Shown here in pieces: positions 45,409-54,027 of a stretch of DNA of 64,000 nucleotides. The notes below the pieces were generated by a model. It was not told the DNA's origin, did no database searches, and saw nothing but the letters and a program-made list of their open reading frames with translations. How positions within the stretch are numbered: position 1 is the stretch's first letter; each line of letters begins with the position of its first letter. Source of the DNA: Chitinophagaceae bacterium (lineage in GTDB: Bacteria > Bacteroidota > Bacteroidia > Chitinophagales > Chitinophagaceae); NCBI GenBank assembly GCA_016719015.1, contig JADKAZ010000005.1:163120-227119 (forward strand), written 5' to 3'. Both the position numbers and the translations under genes were made by a program.

Positions 45409-45909
45409 TTAGAACCGGCTGATCTGCTCCTTCAAGAGTTTTCTCGCAAAGTGAATTCTGCTTTTGATGGTCCCCAGCGGCTCGTTTAATACGTCAGCTA
45501 TTTCATTATACTTATAGCCGTCAAAATACAATAAAAAAGGTGTTTTAAATATTTCTGGCAACTCTTGTATTGCTTTTTTAATTTCCTTTATCCGCATATC
45601 ACTCTCCGCAGCATTACTAACAGTAACCTGATTCTGATTGATGAGAAAGTCGTTAGGCGTATTATCGAATATGGTTTTTTGTTTAGCTTTTCTACGATAA
45701 TTGTTAATAAAAATATTTCTCATTATTGTAAACAACCAGGCCTTGATATTAGTACCTGAATTGTATTTATCATGATTAGCCAGGGCCTTGTATAATGTGT
45801 CCTGGTATAGGTCATTTGCTGCTTCACTATCCCTTGTAAGGTTAATTGCAAAAGGCTTAAGGAAATCTGCATTGGTCAGCAACATTTCATTAAATTCAGG
45901 GCTTGACAT
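45409..45909 (-). CDS. ECF sigma factor of the carotenoid operon
   Basis: A 166-residue sigma-70 family protein. Region 2 (EAANDLYQDTLYKALANHDKY, WLFTIMRNIFINNYRRK) and region 4 (GYKYNEIADVLNEPLGTIKSRIHFARKLL) are complete. No anti-sigma gene is beside it. Instead a CarH-like photoreceptor gene lies 117 bases upstream on the same strand and crtI 12 bases downstream, an arrangement comparable to the litR-litS pair controlling pigment genes in Streptomyces. A 10-bp inverted repeat lies just before its start codon. Confidence 0.93.
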   Translation of the reverse strand: MSSPEFNEMLLTNADFLKPFAINLTRDSEAANDLYQDTLYKALANHDKYNSGTNIKAWLFTIMRNIFINNYRRKAKQKTIFDNTPNDFLINQNQVTVSNAAESDMRIKEIKKAIQELPEIFKTPFLLYFDGYKYNEIADVLNEPLGTIKSRIHFARKLLKEQISRF

Positions 45910-45913
45910 AGTT

Positions 45914-45949
45914 TTTTGTTTAATTGTTAGAATGTAAAGTTAAACAAAA
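45914..45949. promoter_or_regulatory. Perfect inverted repeat before the ECF sigma gene, candidate operator
   Basis: TTTTGTTTAA (45914-45923) and TTAAACAAAA (45940-45949) are exact reverse complements with a 16-base spacer, ending five bases before the sigma start codon. A related GTTCAAC lies in the promoter region of the CarH-like gene. Both could be bound by the regulator; this is inference. Confidence 0.4.
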
Positions 45950-46026
45950 TATTTACGCCGCCAAATCTATTTTCCCCCATTTTAGTTAAATAAGAGGCGA
46001 CGCCATTTATGACAATTTTGAATAAC

Positions 46027-46905
46027 TTAAAGTGATGATAGATAATCCATTACTTCCTGCAAGGACTTCTTAAACTGGACAGATGCGGGTACTTTTTTCT
46101 TGTATTGCTGAGTTAGCTGACCTGAAATAACTGTATTAATACCAACAAATCTTTGTTCAATGTTATTAAGAAATTTCTCAAAGTTGAAATTGGCTGCTGT
46201 AGCAGTTAAATGTGTAAAAGCAATATCAGGCTTTTTCAGGTTGATGACATGTTCCACATCCTTTACCGGAACATTGGCTCCGAGATAAATGGCTTTTGCT
46301 CCCCGGCTCTTGATAAGATAGTACATAAACAACAGGCCAAGCTCATGATGTTCTCCCTCGGGCAAAAACAATAGAAATGTTTTATCCAGTTTTATGTGAG
46401 ATACAGTTGTTTCAATTCCAACGATCAGTTTCTGGCGGATTATATTTGTAACCAGATGTTCCTGCGCCGGATTTACATGCCCTGTTTGCCAGAGAATACC
46501 AATTTTCTCCAGGAAGGGAAAAATAATTTGTATAACTGTTCTTTCAATTCCTTTGGCAGCTATATAATTAGTAAGAATCTTCTCAAATTTTTCTATTTCG
46601 AGATCCACCATTTCCTGAACCAGGTCATTTATAATTCGTTCCTGAATGGCACGGACATCTCCTAATGACAAAATCTTTTCCCTGATTTCTTGCGGCTGCA
46701 TCCTATCGATATGGGAAATCTTGAAACCATATTTGTTCAAAAGGGCAATATTGAGTACGGTTTTTAATTCATCATTGCTGTAATAGCGGATATTCGTTGT
46801 TGTTCTGTGAGGTTTGAGGAAATTATACCGCTGCTCCCAGATGCGGATGGTGTGGGCTTTTATACCTGATAGATTTTCGAGGTCTTTGATGGTAAATGCA
46901 TTCAT
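46027..46905 (-). CDS. CarH-type B12-dependent photoreceptor, MerR family regulator
   Basis: A 292-residue MerR-type repressor with a cobalamin-binding module. Residues 1-70 are the winged helix (FTIKDLENLSGIKAHTIRIWEQRY). Residues about 85-165 are the helical cap, where W139-x9-E149-H150 gives the Wx9EH signature of light sensing through adenosylcobalamin. Residues 175-290 are the Rossmann-like B12 domain with E185-H-H187-E-L-G190 (ExHxxG; His187 the likely cobalt ligand). Known CarH tetramers bind DNA in the dark and fall apart in light. Here it should control the sigma/crt operon downstream. Confidence 0.9.
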   Translation of the reverse strand: MNAFTIKDLENLSGIKAHTIRIWEQRYNFLKPHRTTTNIRYYSNDELKTVLNIALLNKYGFKISHIDRMQPQEIREKILSLGDVRAIQERIINDLVQEMVDLEIEKFEKILTNYIAAKGIERTVIQIIFPFLEKIGILWQTGHVNPAQEHLVTNIIRQKLIVGIETTVSHIKLDKTFLLFLPEGEHHELGLLFMYYLIKSRGAKAIYLGANVPVKDVEHVINLKKPDIAFTHLTATAANFNFEKFLNNIEQRFVGINTVISGQLTQQYKKKVPASVQFKKSLQEVMDYLSSL

Positions 46906-46924
46906 AGTATAATAAAAACAACCC

Positions 46925-46956
46925 CAAATAAAAAAAGTTCAACCAATATGGCCAAA
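46925..46956 (-). promoter_or_regulatory. Candidate promoter of the CarH-like gene
   Basis: On the minus strand TTTG (46956-46953), 20 bases, then TTTATTTG (46932-46925), one mismatch from TAnnTTTG. GTTGAAC lies inside the spacer, a usual site for MerR-type operators, and resembles GTTTAAC before the sigma gene. Confidence 0.35.
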
Positions 46957-46978
46957 CTCTTCAACAAAAAAATAAGAT

Positions 46979-47722
46979 TTATAGTTGGGAATTACGGATT
47001 TTGCCACTTTCCAGTAGCTTCAGCATTGGAGCAATGATGGCGGGATTCCGGAGTCCTTCCAGGTGACGGAAACCATGAAGGTCCGTACCAATCAAATCAT
47101 AATGGCCTTTTTTGATAAGATAGAGTGCCAACTCCTGTGGCGATTTACCATAATAACCCCCAAGGGAAAGAAGGTTCAGCTGGAACAAACACCCGATATC
47201 TTTCAATTCTTCATAAAATCCTTTGTTCTGGTCGAGGTATAAATATCGTTCGGGGTGGGCTATTACCGGCTGGTAATTCTGCATCTGCATATCGAACAAA
47301 ATATCTTTTAAGCTGTGTGAAGGGTAAGCCATCGAAAACTCTACCAAAACCATATTTTCCCCGAAGGTTAATAGTGGAGTGCCGCTTTTGATTAGTCCGG
47401 CAACATAATCATCCAGGAAATATTCTGCAGCAGCATTAATTTCAACATTCAACCCTTCTGTTTTTACTGCTTCTCTTAGTACTTGCAGTTTTTGTGAAAT
47501 AATTTCATTGGTGTTTTTATACATATCCCACATGATGTGCGGGGTGGTAACCAGTTTGGTATAGCCCAGGTCCATCATCCCTTTTATCAGGCTCAGTGAA
47601 GTGGCGATGTCAGGAGAACCATCATCAATACCCGGAAGCAGATGGGAGTGCATATCCACCTTCAGTACACTCAGGTCAATGGTGCCGGTGGCGGGTTTTG
47701 ATCTGGAAAAGAGTTTAAACAT
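46979..47722 (-). CDS. CpsB/YwqE-type tyrosine-protein phosphatase
   Basis: PHP-fold phosphatase that acts on capsule tyrosine kinases. The 247-residue protein has the metal-binding motifs DMHSHLLPGIDDG at about residue 24, TTPHIMWD, AEYFLDDY and IAHPERY, and the final GTDLHG. The matching BY-kinase gene is not in the window. It is the most downstream gene of the polysaccharide locus, next to the sugar transferase. Confidence 0.91.
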   Translation of the reverse strand: MFKLFSRSKPATGTIDLSVLKVDMHSHLLPGIDDGSPDIATSLSLIKGMMDLGYTKLVTTPHIMWDMYKNTNEIISQKLQVLREAVKTEGLNVEINAAAEYFLDDYVAGLIKSGTPLLTFGENMVLVEFSMAYPSHSLKDILFDMQMQNYQPVIAHPERYLYLDQNKGFYEELKDIGCLFQLNLLSLGGYYGKSPQELALYLIKKGHYDLIGTDLHGFRHLEGLRNPAIIAPMLKLLESGKIRNSQL

Positions 47723-47772
47723 TTCAGAATAGTAATTAAAATTACTTATTTATTAACTTGATGGAGATAAGA

Positions 47773-48435
47773 TCAAAAATTTCTGTTAGGAAGGGATGGA
47801 AATACTTTATGTACCAATCCACTCTTAGGGAAAACTATATACCAGGCAGTAAGAAACAATATCATAAAATCGGTGTAGAAGTTCCTATGCTGCTGGTACC
47901 AAACTTCCAATGCTCCTTTATAAGGTAATATTACATCCCTGTAACATTCATGCGGCGGTAGTTTACTTTGTGTTATTATCAATTCTTCATCTCTGAACTG
48001 AATGGATCCAATGCCCGTAAGTCCCGGCTGAACATTGTACACTTTTCCCTTCATTTCATCCGAATAACGGTCGAAGCCCACTTTCATTAAGGGCCGGGGA
48101 CCAACGAAAGACATATCTCCGAACAAAATATTAAACACCTGTGGGAGCTCATTCAATTTGCTTTGGCGCAAAAATTTACCCACGGCAGTAATTCTTGGAT
48201 CTCCCCGCTTGGTAATATCGCCATCGCCCATGTTTGGACTATTCTTCAACATGGTGGCAAATTTTAAGATTTTAAAAATTTTGTTCTTATAGCCTACCCT
48301 TTCCTGCCTGAAGAATACTTCATGCTCACCGGTAAGTAATAATAAAATAATTATTGGAATAAATAAGGGCAACAGGATGATAATTGCCAGGAGGGAAAAG
48401 ACAATATCAAAGAAACGTTTTACAAAATTGTACAT
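47773..48435 (-). CDS. Initiating sugar-phosphate transferase (polyprenyl-phosphate)
   Basis: Adds the first sugar phosphate to undecaprenyl phosphate. The 220-residue protein is the short PglC-like form: one membrane segment (about 8-32), FFRQERVGYKNKIFKILKFATM, LNELPQVFNILFGDMSFVGPRPLM and VQPGLTGIGSIQFR. The multi-helix N-terminal half of WcaJ-type enzymes is absent. It follows the aminotransferase gene after 11 bases. Confidence 0.93.
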   Translation of the reverse strand: MYNFVKRFFDIVFSLLAIIILLPLFIPIIILLLLTGEHEVFFRQERVGYKNKIFKILKFATMLKNSPNMGDGDITKRGDPRITAVGKFLRQSKLNELPQVFNILFGDMSFVGPRPLMKVGFDRYSDEMKGKVYNVQPGLTGIGSIQFRDEELIITQSKLPPHECYRDVILPYKGALEVWYQQHRNFYTDFMILFLTAWYIVFPKSGLVHKVFPSLPNRNF

Positions 48436-48446
48436 AAGTATTACTA

Positions 48447-49595
48447 TTAGCCAATGGCAGCTTTTATTTCATCGACCACAATAGTTAATTCCTCATCCGT
48501 TATGCTTGTTGAAGAAGGAATACTGAGGCAGGTATTATAAATATAATCTGAGTTGTCTTTCTTCTGCACATACACACAATCCTTATACATCGGCAGTTTA
48601 TTCATCGGCATCCAAAAGCGGCGGCTCAGTATTTTATTTTTATTCAGATGATCGAGCAATTGCTGTTGTTTATCGGTTTGAATAGTAAATAACCAGCCAT
48701 TAGTTTCCACTCCTGGTAATTCCTGCTGAAAACGGATATCGGCTACACCCGTCAGCTCCTTTTTATAAAAAGCCACACATTCCTTTTTCCGTTTGATGAA
48801 AGAGGGCAATAATTCCATTTGTCCCACACCAATAGCCGCCAGCACATTTACCAGACGGTAATTATATCCGACTTCGTCATGATAATATTCATCCGCACTG
48901 GCCTTGGCAGTAGTGGTTAAATGCTTGGCATGTTTAGCAAGGGCTTCATCATCCGTAACAATGACACCGCCACCGCCGGTGGAAATAATTTTATTGCCAT
49001 TAAAACTAAAACAAGCCAGGGGACTAAACTTTCCGGCACTCACTCCTTTATAAGTAGTACCCAATGATTCTGTAGCATCTTCTACTATTGGTAATGGATA
49101 TTTTTTAACGATAGATAAGAAACGATCCATGTCGCACATATTACCCAGAATATGCACCGGCATAATAGCACCGATGCGGCGACCGTCTTTTATATAAAAG
49201 AGATATCCGTCCTTTTCATCCGTTTCATTTTCTAAAAACTCTTCGAGCAAATCCAAATCCATTTGCCATAGGTTGGGGTCGGCATCAATTAATAAAGGGT
49301 CCGCTCCGAGGTATTTTATTGAATTAGCTGAAGCAACAAATGTCAGATTAGGAAGAATAACGTAATCATGTTGCTTTACCCCGCTTAATAATAAAGAAAT
49401 ATGCAACGCTGCGGTTCCGTTCACCGCTGCCACACCATATTTAGCTCCGGCAAAGTCAGCCACCATTTGTTCAAACTGCGTAACATAAGACCCTACCGAT
49501 GATATCCATCCAGTATCCAAACAATCTTTTACATACTTCCATTCATTACCGGCAATATTGGGAAGACTGAGTGCAATAAACTTTTCGTTACTCAT
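48447..49595 (-). CDS. DegT/DnrJ/EryC1-type (LegC-like) sugar aminotransferase
   Basis: PLP enzyme that aminates keto sugars on nucleotide carriers. The 382-residue protein shows DTGWISSVGSYVTQFE, AVNGTAALHISLLLSGV, VEDATESLGTTYKG and the lysine-containing SFNGNKIISTGGGGVI. It overlaps the SDR gene by eight bases, so the SDR product is the probable substrate. Overall it resembles LegC family members; an ArnB-like role is possible given the neighbours. Confidence 0.92.
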   Translation of the reverse strand: MSNEKFIALSLPNIAGNEWKYVKDCLDTGWISSVGSYVTQFEQMVADFAGAKYGVAAVNGTAALHISLLLSGVKQHDYVILPNLTFVASANSIKYLGADPLLIDADPNLWQMDLDLLEEFLENETDEKDGYLFYIKDGRRIGAIMPVHILGNMCDMDRFLSIVKKYPLPIVEDATESLGTTYKGVSAGKFSPLACFSFNGNKIISTGGGGVIVTDDEALAKHAKHLTTTAKASADEYYHDEVGYNYRLVNVLAAIGVGQMELLPSFIKRKKECVAFYKKELTGVADIRFQQELPGVETNGWLFTIQTDKQQQLLDHLNKNKILSRRFWMPMNKLPMYKDCVYVQKKDNSDYIYNTCLSIPSSTSITDEELTIVVDEIKAAIG

Positions 49596-50613
49596 ATACT
49601 AATTTTCCTGATTCAAGATATTCATTGTACCAATCCACTGTAATCTTCAATCCTTCCTTCCACATTACTTTGGGCTCAAAACCTAATTGTGTTCTTGCTT
49701 TTGTAATATCGGGGCAGCGGCGGCTTACCGAACCGGGGTAAGTTGGCGCATTTTCAAATGTGCCTTTATAGTTCATCAACTCCCCTGCATAATGAATTAA
49801 ATCGCCAATAGAAATCTCGTCTTGAGTTCCAATATGAAAGATTTCACCATTAGTACCAGGTTGTTCCATCGCCAGCACGGTACCCATCACCGCATCATCT
49901 ATATAACAGAAAGCCCTTGTCTGGTCGTGCCCATAAACTTTAAAAGGGTCTTCGTTTTTTCTATAGCGAACTACCAGGTGCGGTATCACATGTTTGAAAC
50001 CCATCCGTGGGCCATATACATTATGGTAACGGACTATCGTGGCTTCAAAGCCGAGTATTCTTGCATAGTTAAGAAAACCACTTTCGCCTAACATCTTTGT
50101 TACTGCGTACGTAAATCTTGGATGACCAATATCCTGGATACACAATGGCACTTCTTCCGGTGTTGGGGTGGTGTAGCCAAATGCTTCAATCGTTCCTGCA
50201 TAGCATTCGCTGGTTGATGTAAATAAAACTTTCCCAACTTTAGAACGGCGAATCCATTCCAATGTATTAAAAATTAAAGCTGTGTTGATGCGGATGATTT
50301 CATGCGGAATAGAATTCGCATTATCAACACCCACCACAGATGCCAGCATATACACCTGGTCGTATGCTTCATCTAATTGATTAAAGGTGGCCGGGTCAGT
50401 AAAATCTCCCGCCACTACTTTTATGTTGTGCTTTTCGACTAATTCTTTAAAATAATCATCCTGCTTACCTCTTGCAAAATTGTCTGCAATCGTTAAGGTA
50501 TAGTTTCTATTCTCAGCCAGGTATTTTGTGATATTATATCCGATAAAACCAGCACCACCTAATAGTAATACGTTTTTGCCCCCAACCCCTGAAGGGGTAT
50601 TTTGATTCTGCAT
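49588..50613 (-). CDS. NAD-dependent SDR, UDP-glucuronate decarboxylase-like
   Basis: An extended SDR of 341 residues: nucleotide loop LLLGGAGFIGYN, catalytic YAVTK and NVYGPR. Two features match UDP-glucuronate decarboxylases (UXS and the ArnA dehydrogenase domain): TSTSECY, with the Ser-Glu pair, and SRRCPDITKARTQLGFEP near the C-terminus. The sequence before the Rossmann strand (NTPSGVGGKN) is coded by a GC-rich repeat-like palindrome. It lies between the dehydrogenase and aminotransferase genes. Confidence 0.88.
   Translation of the reverse strand: MQNQNTPSGVGGKNVLLLGGAGFIGYNITKYLAENRNYTLTIADNFARGKQDDYFKELVEKHNIKVVAGDFTDPATFNQLDEAYDQVYMLASVVGVDNANSIPHEIIRINTALIFNTLEWIRRSKVGKVLFTSTSECYAGTIEAFGYTTPTPEEVPLCIQDIGHPRFTYAVTKMLGESGFLNYARILGFEATIVRYHNVYGPRMGFKHVIPHLVVRYRKNEDPFKVYGHDQTRAFCYIDDAVMGTVLAMEQPGTNGEIFHIGTQDEISIGDLIHYAGELMNYKGTFENAPTYPGSVSRRCPDITKARTQLGFEPKVMWKEGLKITVDWYNEYLESGKLVYE
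50578..50603. repeat. Repeat-like GC palindrome inside the SDR start region
   Basis: CCCCCAACCCCTGAAGGGGT resembles the element at 52210-52233 and codes for residues 5-12 of the SDR. Such elements are usually intergenic. Confidence 0.4.
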
Positions 50614-50705
50614 ATTTATAGTTTTCTTTTTTATTTATTAATCAAGCTGCATTACAACTATCATCGTTTCTTGCGTCGCACATTTGTTTACCAAAGTGGG
50701 TGGAT

Positions 50706-52199
50706 TTAAAGATCTCCCCTACCTAACACCTTCACTATATGTTTTTCGACCAGTACTTCTATTTCATCTTTGGTCCACACCCCAATCGTATCATACATAA
50801 ATGCAGCCGGCTTGCTCAACAATGTATTTAGCAATGCTTCATTGTTTCTATAATCTTTATGCCCTGTCGTAATTACTACTACGTCATACTCATCAGTCAA
50901 TAATTCTTCCAGGTTCTGGTTTATCCAGTTATCTTTTTCTTCCCAATACTTTACATGCGGGTCATGCAATGTTACATTACATCCTGCATTGACCAATTGA
51001 TCATAAAAACCTTCTACCGGTGTATACCGGGTATCGCCTACATCATTCAGGTAACTTACTCCGAGCAACAACACTTTTTTTCCATCCAATGAACCATTGA
51101 ACTGAGATTGTAAAAATTCAAAAGCATATACCGGCATCTTATCGTTAATATGAACACCTTTTTCACTCTGCCCTAATTTTTCTTCGCTGCCAAATAAATT
51201 CATTCTTGCCCAACTTGCCAGCAACGGATCTTTTGTCAGGCAATAGCCACCCACACCCAATCCCGGCAGCATAATGTTTTTATGTGTGGGCCGCATACGG
51301 ATGGCATTCACCACTTCATAAATATCTACGCCTGCTTCTTCTGCAAAGCGGCTCCACTCAACCATAAAGGCAATGTTCATGGCCCGGTAAGAGTTCTCCA
51401 ATACTTTCGCCATCTCCGTAGCATTGGTATTACCCAATCTCGTTAATGGATATTCGTTGGTGTGAATAACTGTTCGCAGAAATGATTCAACTGCTTCCGC
51501 ACTCTTCTCATCTGTACCGGCAAATACCCGGTAAAAATTTTGTATGGAGTCAATATATTTCGGACCCGGCATCACTCTTTCATAGGAGTGGCCCACTTTT
51601 ATTTTATCAGTCGTTAATCCCCTCTTAGTCAAACTCTCTTCTAATATTGGTCTCACAATTTTTTGTGCGGTACCCGGGGGCACTGTTGTTTCCACCAGCA
51701 CCAGTACATCTTCCTTACAATTAGCACCGATGGCTTCAATAGCTTTTTTGAAGGGAGTCATATCAACACTATATCCTTCCAAATCTTTATTAACGGCAGA
51801 TTTTTTCTGCACATCTAGATTTATATCTACCACCACCACATCGGCTTTGCTGTAAGCATGGCTGTCATATGTAGCATAATAATTCTTTTTTTGTAGTGCC
51901 TGCTGATAATAGATATCAATCTTCGGGTCACTTGCAATAATCGGGAACACCCCTTCATTAATAGAACGGATTTTCCAATAAGAAGCCGGTGTTGGTAAAT
52001 CAATGCCAATTACCGCATATTCTTCAGTGAGTGCATTAGCAACTACAAGCCCCATTACTGAACCAACAAAGCCTAATCCTTGCACTACTACCACTTTTTT
52101 TCCCGGGTGCAGTGCAACAAACGCTTCGATGCCGGCTTTATCATCTTTTACTGCCGGTATTTCGTACTCCACTCCCGTAATCGGGCTTTTAGAAATCAT
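50706..52199 (-). CDS. UDP-sugar 6-dehydrogenase
   Basis: Oxidises C6 of a UDP-sugar to a uronate in two NAD-dependent steps. The 497-residue protein has a Rossmann N-terminus (VVVQGLGFVGSVMGLVVA), VETTVPPGTAQKIV, the middle domain ATEMAKVLENSYRAMNIAFM and the catalytic cysteine in LPGLGVGGYCLTKDP. Whether glucose or an N-acetyl sugar is used cannot be told. Its position upstream of a decarboxylase-like SDR favours UDP-glucuronate. Confidence 0.9.
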   Translation of the reverse strand: MISKSPITGVEYEIPAVKDDKAGIEAFVALHPGKKVVVVQGLGFVGSVMGLVVANALTEEYAVIGIDLPTPASYWKIRSINEGVFPIIASDPKIDIYYQQALQKKNYYATYDSHAYSKADVVVVDINLDVQKKSAVNKDLEGYSVDMTPFKKAIEAIGANCKEDVLVLVETTVPPGTAQKIVRPILEESLTKRGLTTDKIKVGHSYERVMPGPKYIDSIQNFYRVFAGTDEKSAEAVESFLRTVIHTNEYPLTRLGNTNATEMAKVLENSYRAMNIAFMVEWSRFAEEAGVDIYEVVNAIRMRPTHKNIMLPGLGVGGYCLTKDPLLASWARMNLFGSEEKLGQSEKGVHINDKMPVYAFEFLQSQFNGSLDGKKVLLLGVSYLNDVGDTRYTPVEGFYDQLVNAGCNVTLHDPHVKYWEEKDNWINQNLEELLTDEYDVVVITTGHKDYRNNEALLNTLLSKPAAFMYDTIGVWTKDEIEVLVEKHIVKVLGRGDL

Positions 52200-52209
52200 A
52201 TTAGTGGCC

Positions 52210-52233
52210 TCCCCAACCCCTCCGAAGGAGGGG
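52210..52233. repeat. Short palindromic repeat (CCCCTCC-GAA-GGAGGGG)
   Basis: Perfect 7-bp stem with a 3-nt loop preceded by CCCCAA, located between the formyltransferase and dehydrogenase genes. A variant occurs at 50578-50603. The type is common in Chitinophagaceae intergenic regions (from memory). Confidence 0.5.
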
Positions 52234-52276
52234 CTTATGAACCCTACACATCGGAAATAGTTGATTGTATTTAAGA

Positions 52277-52948
52277 TTATAATTTGCTTGTTAATTTAAA
52301 TATATGTTTTCCAATTTTAGTAAAAGCCCACGGAGTTTTATAAGTTGTGGCCTTTATCCTTTTATTAATTTCTTCTTTACTCATGCCAGGCTGTATTTGG
52401 CAAAGTTCATCCAGTTGTTTTCTTGTGTAAGGTTTTCTTTTCCACGCCTCGTTGGTAAGCGGCAGCGGCTCACCTTTTACTATAAGCCCCATTATTTCGT
52501 AAAAACTCTCTTCAATCAGCTTATAACAATGTTGGGTTACCGTGTAAACCGTATCTTCTTCTTTTATGGGAAACCGTTTTACCTGTATGATATTGCCTGT
52601 ATCAACTGTTGCATTCATATGATGGCAGGTAATACCATATTCTTTCTCACCATTATAGACAGCAAAATTAGTACAGCCGGTTCCGGGATACTCCGGGCTG
52701 CCGGGGTGAAAATTAATAGCTGCAAAACCGGCATTGGATAAGAGCTGTTGCGGATAAATCCAGGAGGAAATAAATGAAATGATAAGGTCGCCTTTCCAAT
52801 TCAATACTTCGGGAGGCAATTTATCCTTCCGGCCACCAGAAAAAATAAGTGTATAGGGAAAATGTTCTTTTATATAACTCTCTGCCCGTTGGGCATACTC
52901 ATTATCCTTTTTCCGCAAGAATAAAACCTTGAAATCCTTCGGGTTCAT
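52277..52948 (-). CDS. Formyltransferase family protein (sugar N-formyltransferase candidate)
   Basis: A 223-residue protein of the formyl_transf_N fold. The catalytic Asn and His are in AAINFHPGSPEYPGTG and the Asp in MNATVDTGNIIQ, which is the N-x-H...D triad of N10-formyl-tetrahydrofolate enzymes. It lacks the C-terminal domain of methionyl-tRNA formyltransferase, and its position in a polysaccharide locus favours formylation of an amino sugar. The gene lies 77 bases upstream of the dehydrogenase. Confidence 0.86.
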   Translation of the reverse strand: MNPKDFKVLFLRKKDNEYAQRAESYIKEHFPYTLIFSGGRKDKLPPEVLNWKGDLIISFISSWIYPQQLLSNAGFAAINFHPGSPEYPGTGCTNFAVYNGEKEYGITCHHMNATVDTGNIIQVKRFPIKEEDTVYTVTQHCYKLIEESFYEIMGLIVKGEPLPLTNEAWKRKPYTRKQLDELCQIQPGMSKEEINKRIKATTYKTPWAFTKIGKHIFKLTSKL

Positions 52949-53189
52949 TTGTTTAATAATATTGCTTTTTTAGCAAGTGCAAAGGTATCGAGAAATGACC
53001 ACATAACAGGCACCCGGAAGGAGCATCAGATACGAATTTGAAGAAAAAAAGGGTTCTCACAAAGAACAACACATAAGCGGTTTCAATAAACAGTACTTTT
53101 TATTTTTAGTAGTCACATCCAACATATCGGGACAAGTTGTTGCAGCAAAATTGAAAATGATACAGTAGCAAAGGTTCCCCAATAATAAA

Positions 53190-53219
53190 AAACCTGTGGA
53201 TATTTGTACCCACAGGTTT
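53190..53219 (-). terminator. Terminator after the acetyltransferase gene
   Basis: AAACCTGTGG and CCACAGGTTT form a perfect 10-bp stem with a 10-nt loop, 24 bases after the acetyltransferase stop, and a T-rich run follows on the minus strand. Confidence 0.75.
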
Positions 53220-53243
53220 CCCGATAAAAATTTATTTTTTTAT

Positions 53244-53903
53244 TTACGCTGCGATCAATTTACGGGCAGGCTTCTTAACCAATGAACGGGCAGGATTACC
53301 TACAACCGTAGCGTTATCCGGAATATCTTTTACTACTACTGTTCCTGCACCTATCATTACATTATTACCGATATGAATACCCTGGCGGATAACCGCATTG
53401 GCACCTATAAATGTACTTCTGCCAACAGTTACATTTCCACAAAGTACAGCACCCGGTGCGATATGACAGAAATCGCCAATGATACATTCATGGTCGATAC
53501 TTGTAGAGGTATTACAAATAACACCGCGGCCCAATTCCACTAATGGATTTAAAGTAGCATTCGCTGCTATCATTATTCCATCACCCATTTTTACAGAGGA
53601 AGAAATAACGGCACTGGGATGTATTGCATTAATAGGGTTACCCAGGTACTGGCTAAGGTTAGTATGAATTTTCTCCCGAATACCATTGTGACCTACACAG
53701 GCAAAAAAATCAAACTTTTTCAGTTTGTTCATGACCTCTGCTTCTTTTCCAAGATAGTCTAAATGATAGGGGTTAAATTCCTTTTTTTCCTGGTCGCAAT
53801 AAGCGGTTACCAGGCGTCCTGCACTCAGCAGGATATCAATGATGACATAGGCGTGGCCGGAATAGCCGACAATGGCCACTGGTTTTTTGAGAGTGGTTTT
53901 CAT
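53244..53903 (-). CDS. NeuD/PglD-type sugar O/N-acetyltransferase
   Basis: A 219-residue left-handed beta-helix enzyme. The N-terminal part binds the sugar nucleotide (PVAIVGYSGHAYVIIDILLSAG); from about residue 90 hexapeptide repeats follow (AVISSSVKMGDGIMIAANATLNPLVELGRGVICNTSTSIDHECIIGDFCHIAPGA) including the catalytic His region. It ends with GAGTVVVKDIPDNATVVGNPA. It stands between the glycosyltransferase and formyltransferase genes with its own terminator. Confidence 0.91.
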   Translation of the reverse strand: MKTTLKKPVAIVGYSGHAYVIIDILLSAGRLVTAYCDQEKKEFNPYHLDYLGKEAEVMNKLKKFDFFACVGHNGIREKIHTNLSQYLGNPINAIHPSAVISSSVKMGDGIMIAANATLNPLVELGRGVICNTSTSIDHECIIGDFCHIAPGAVLCGNVTVGRSTFIGANAVIRQGIHIGNNVMIGAGTVVVKDIPDNATVVGNPARSLVKKPARKLIAA

Positions 53904-54027
53904 TCTGTTTGGATTTATTGGATTCTGACTTAAAAGTAAAAGTCAGATTTGGCGAGTCCAAACTTTAGAATAAAAGAAACGGGAAATTGGGTAGTAGTAC
54001 TTTTACCGGAATAGTAGATTCCCGATA

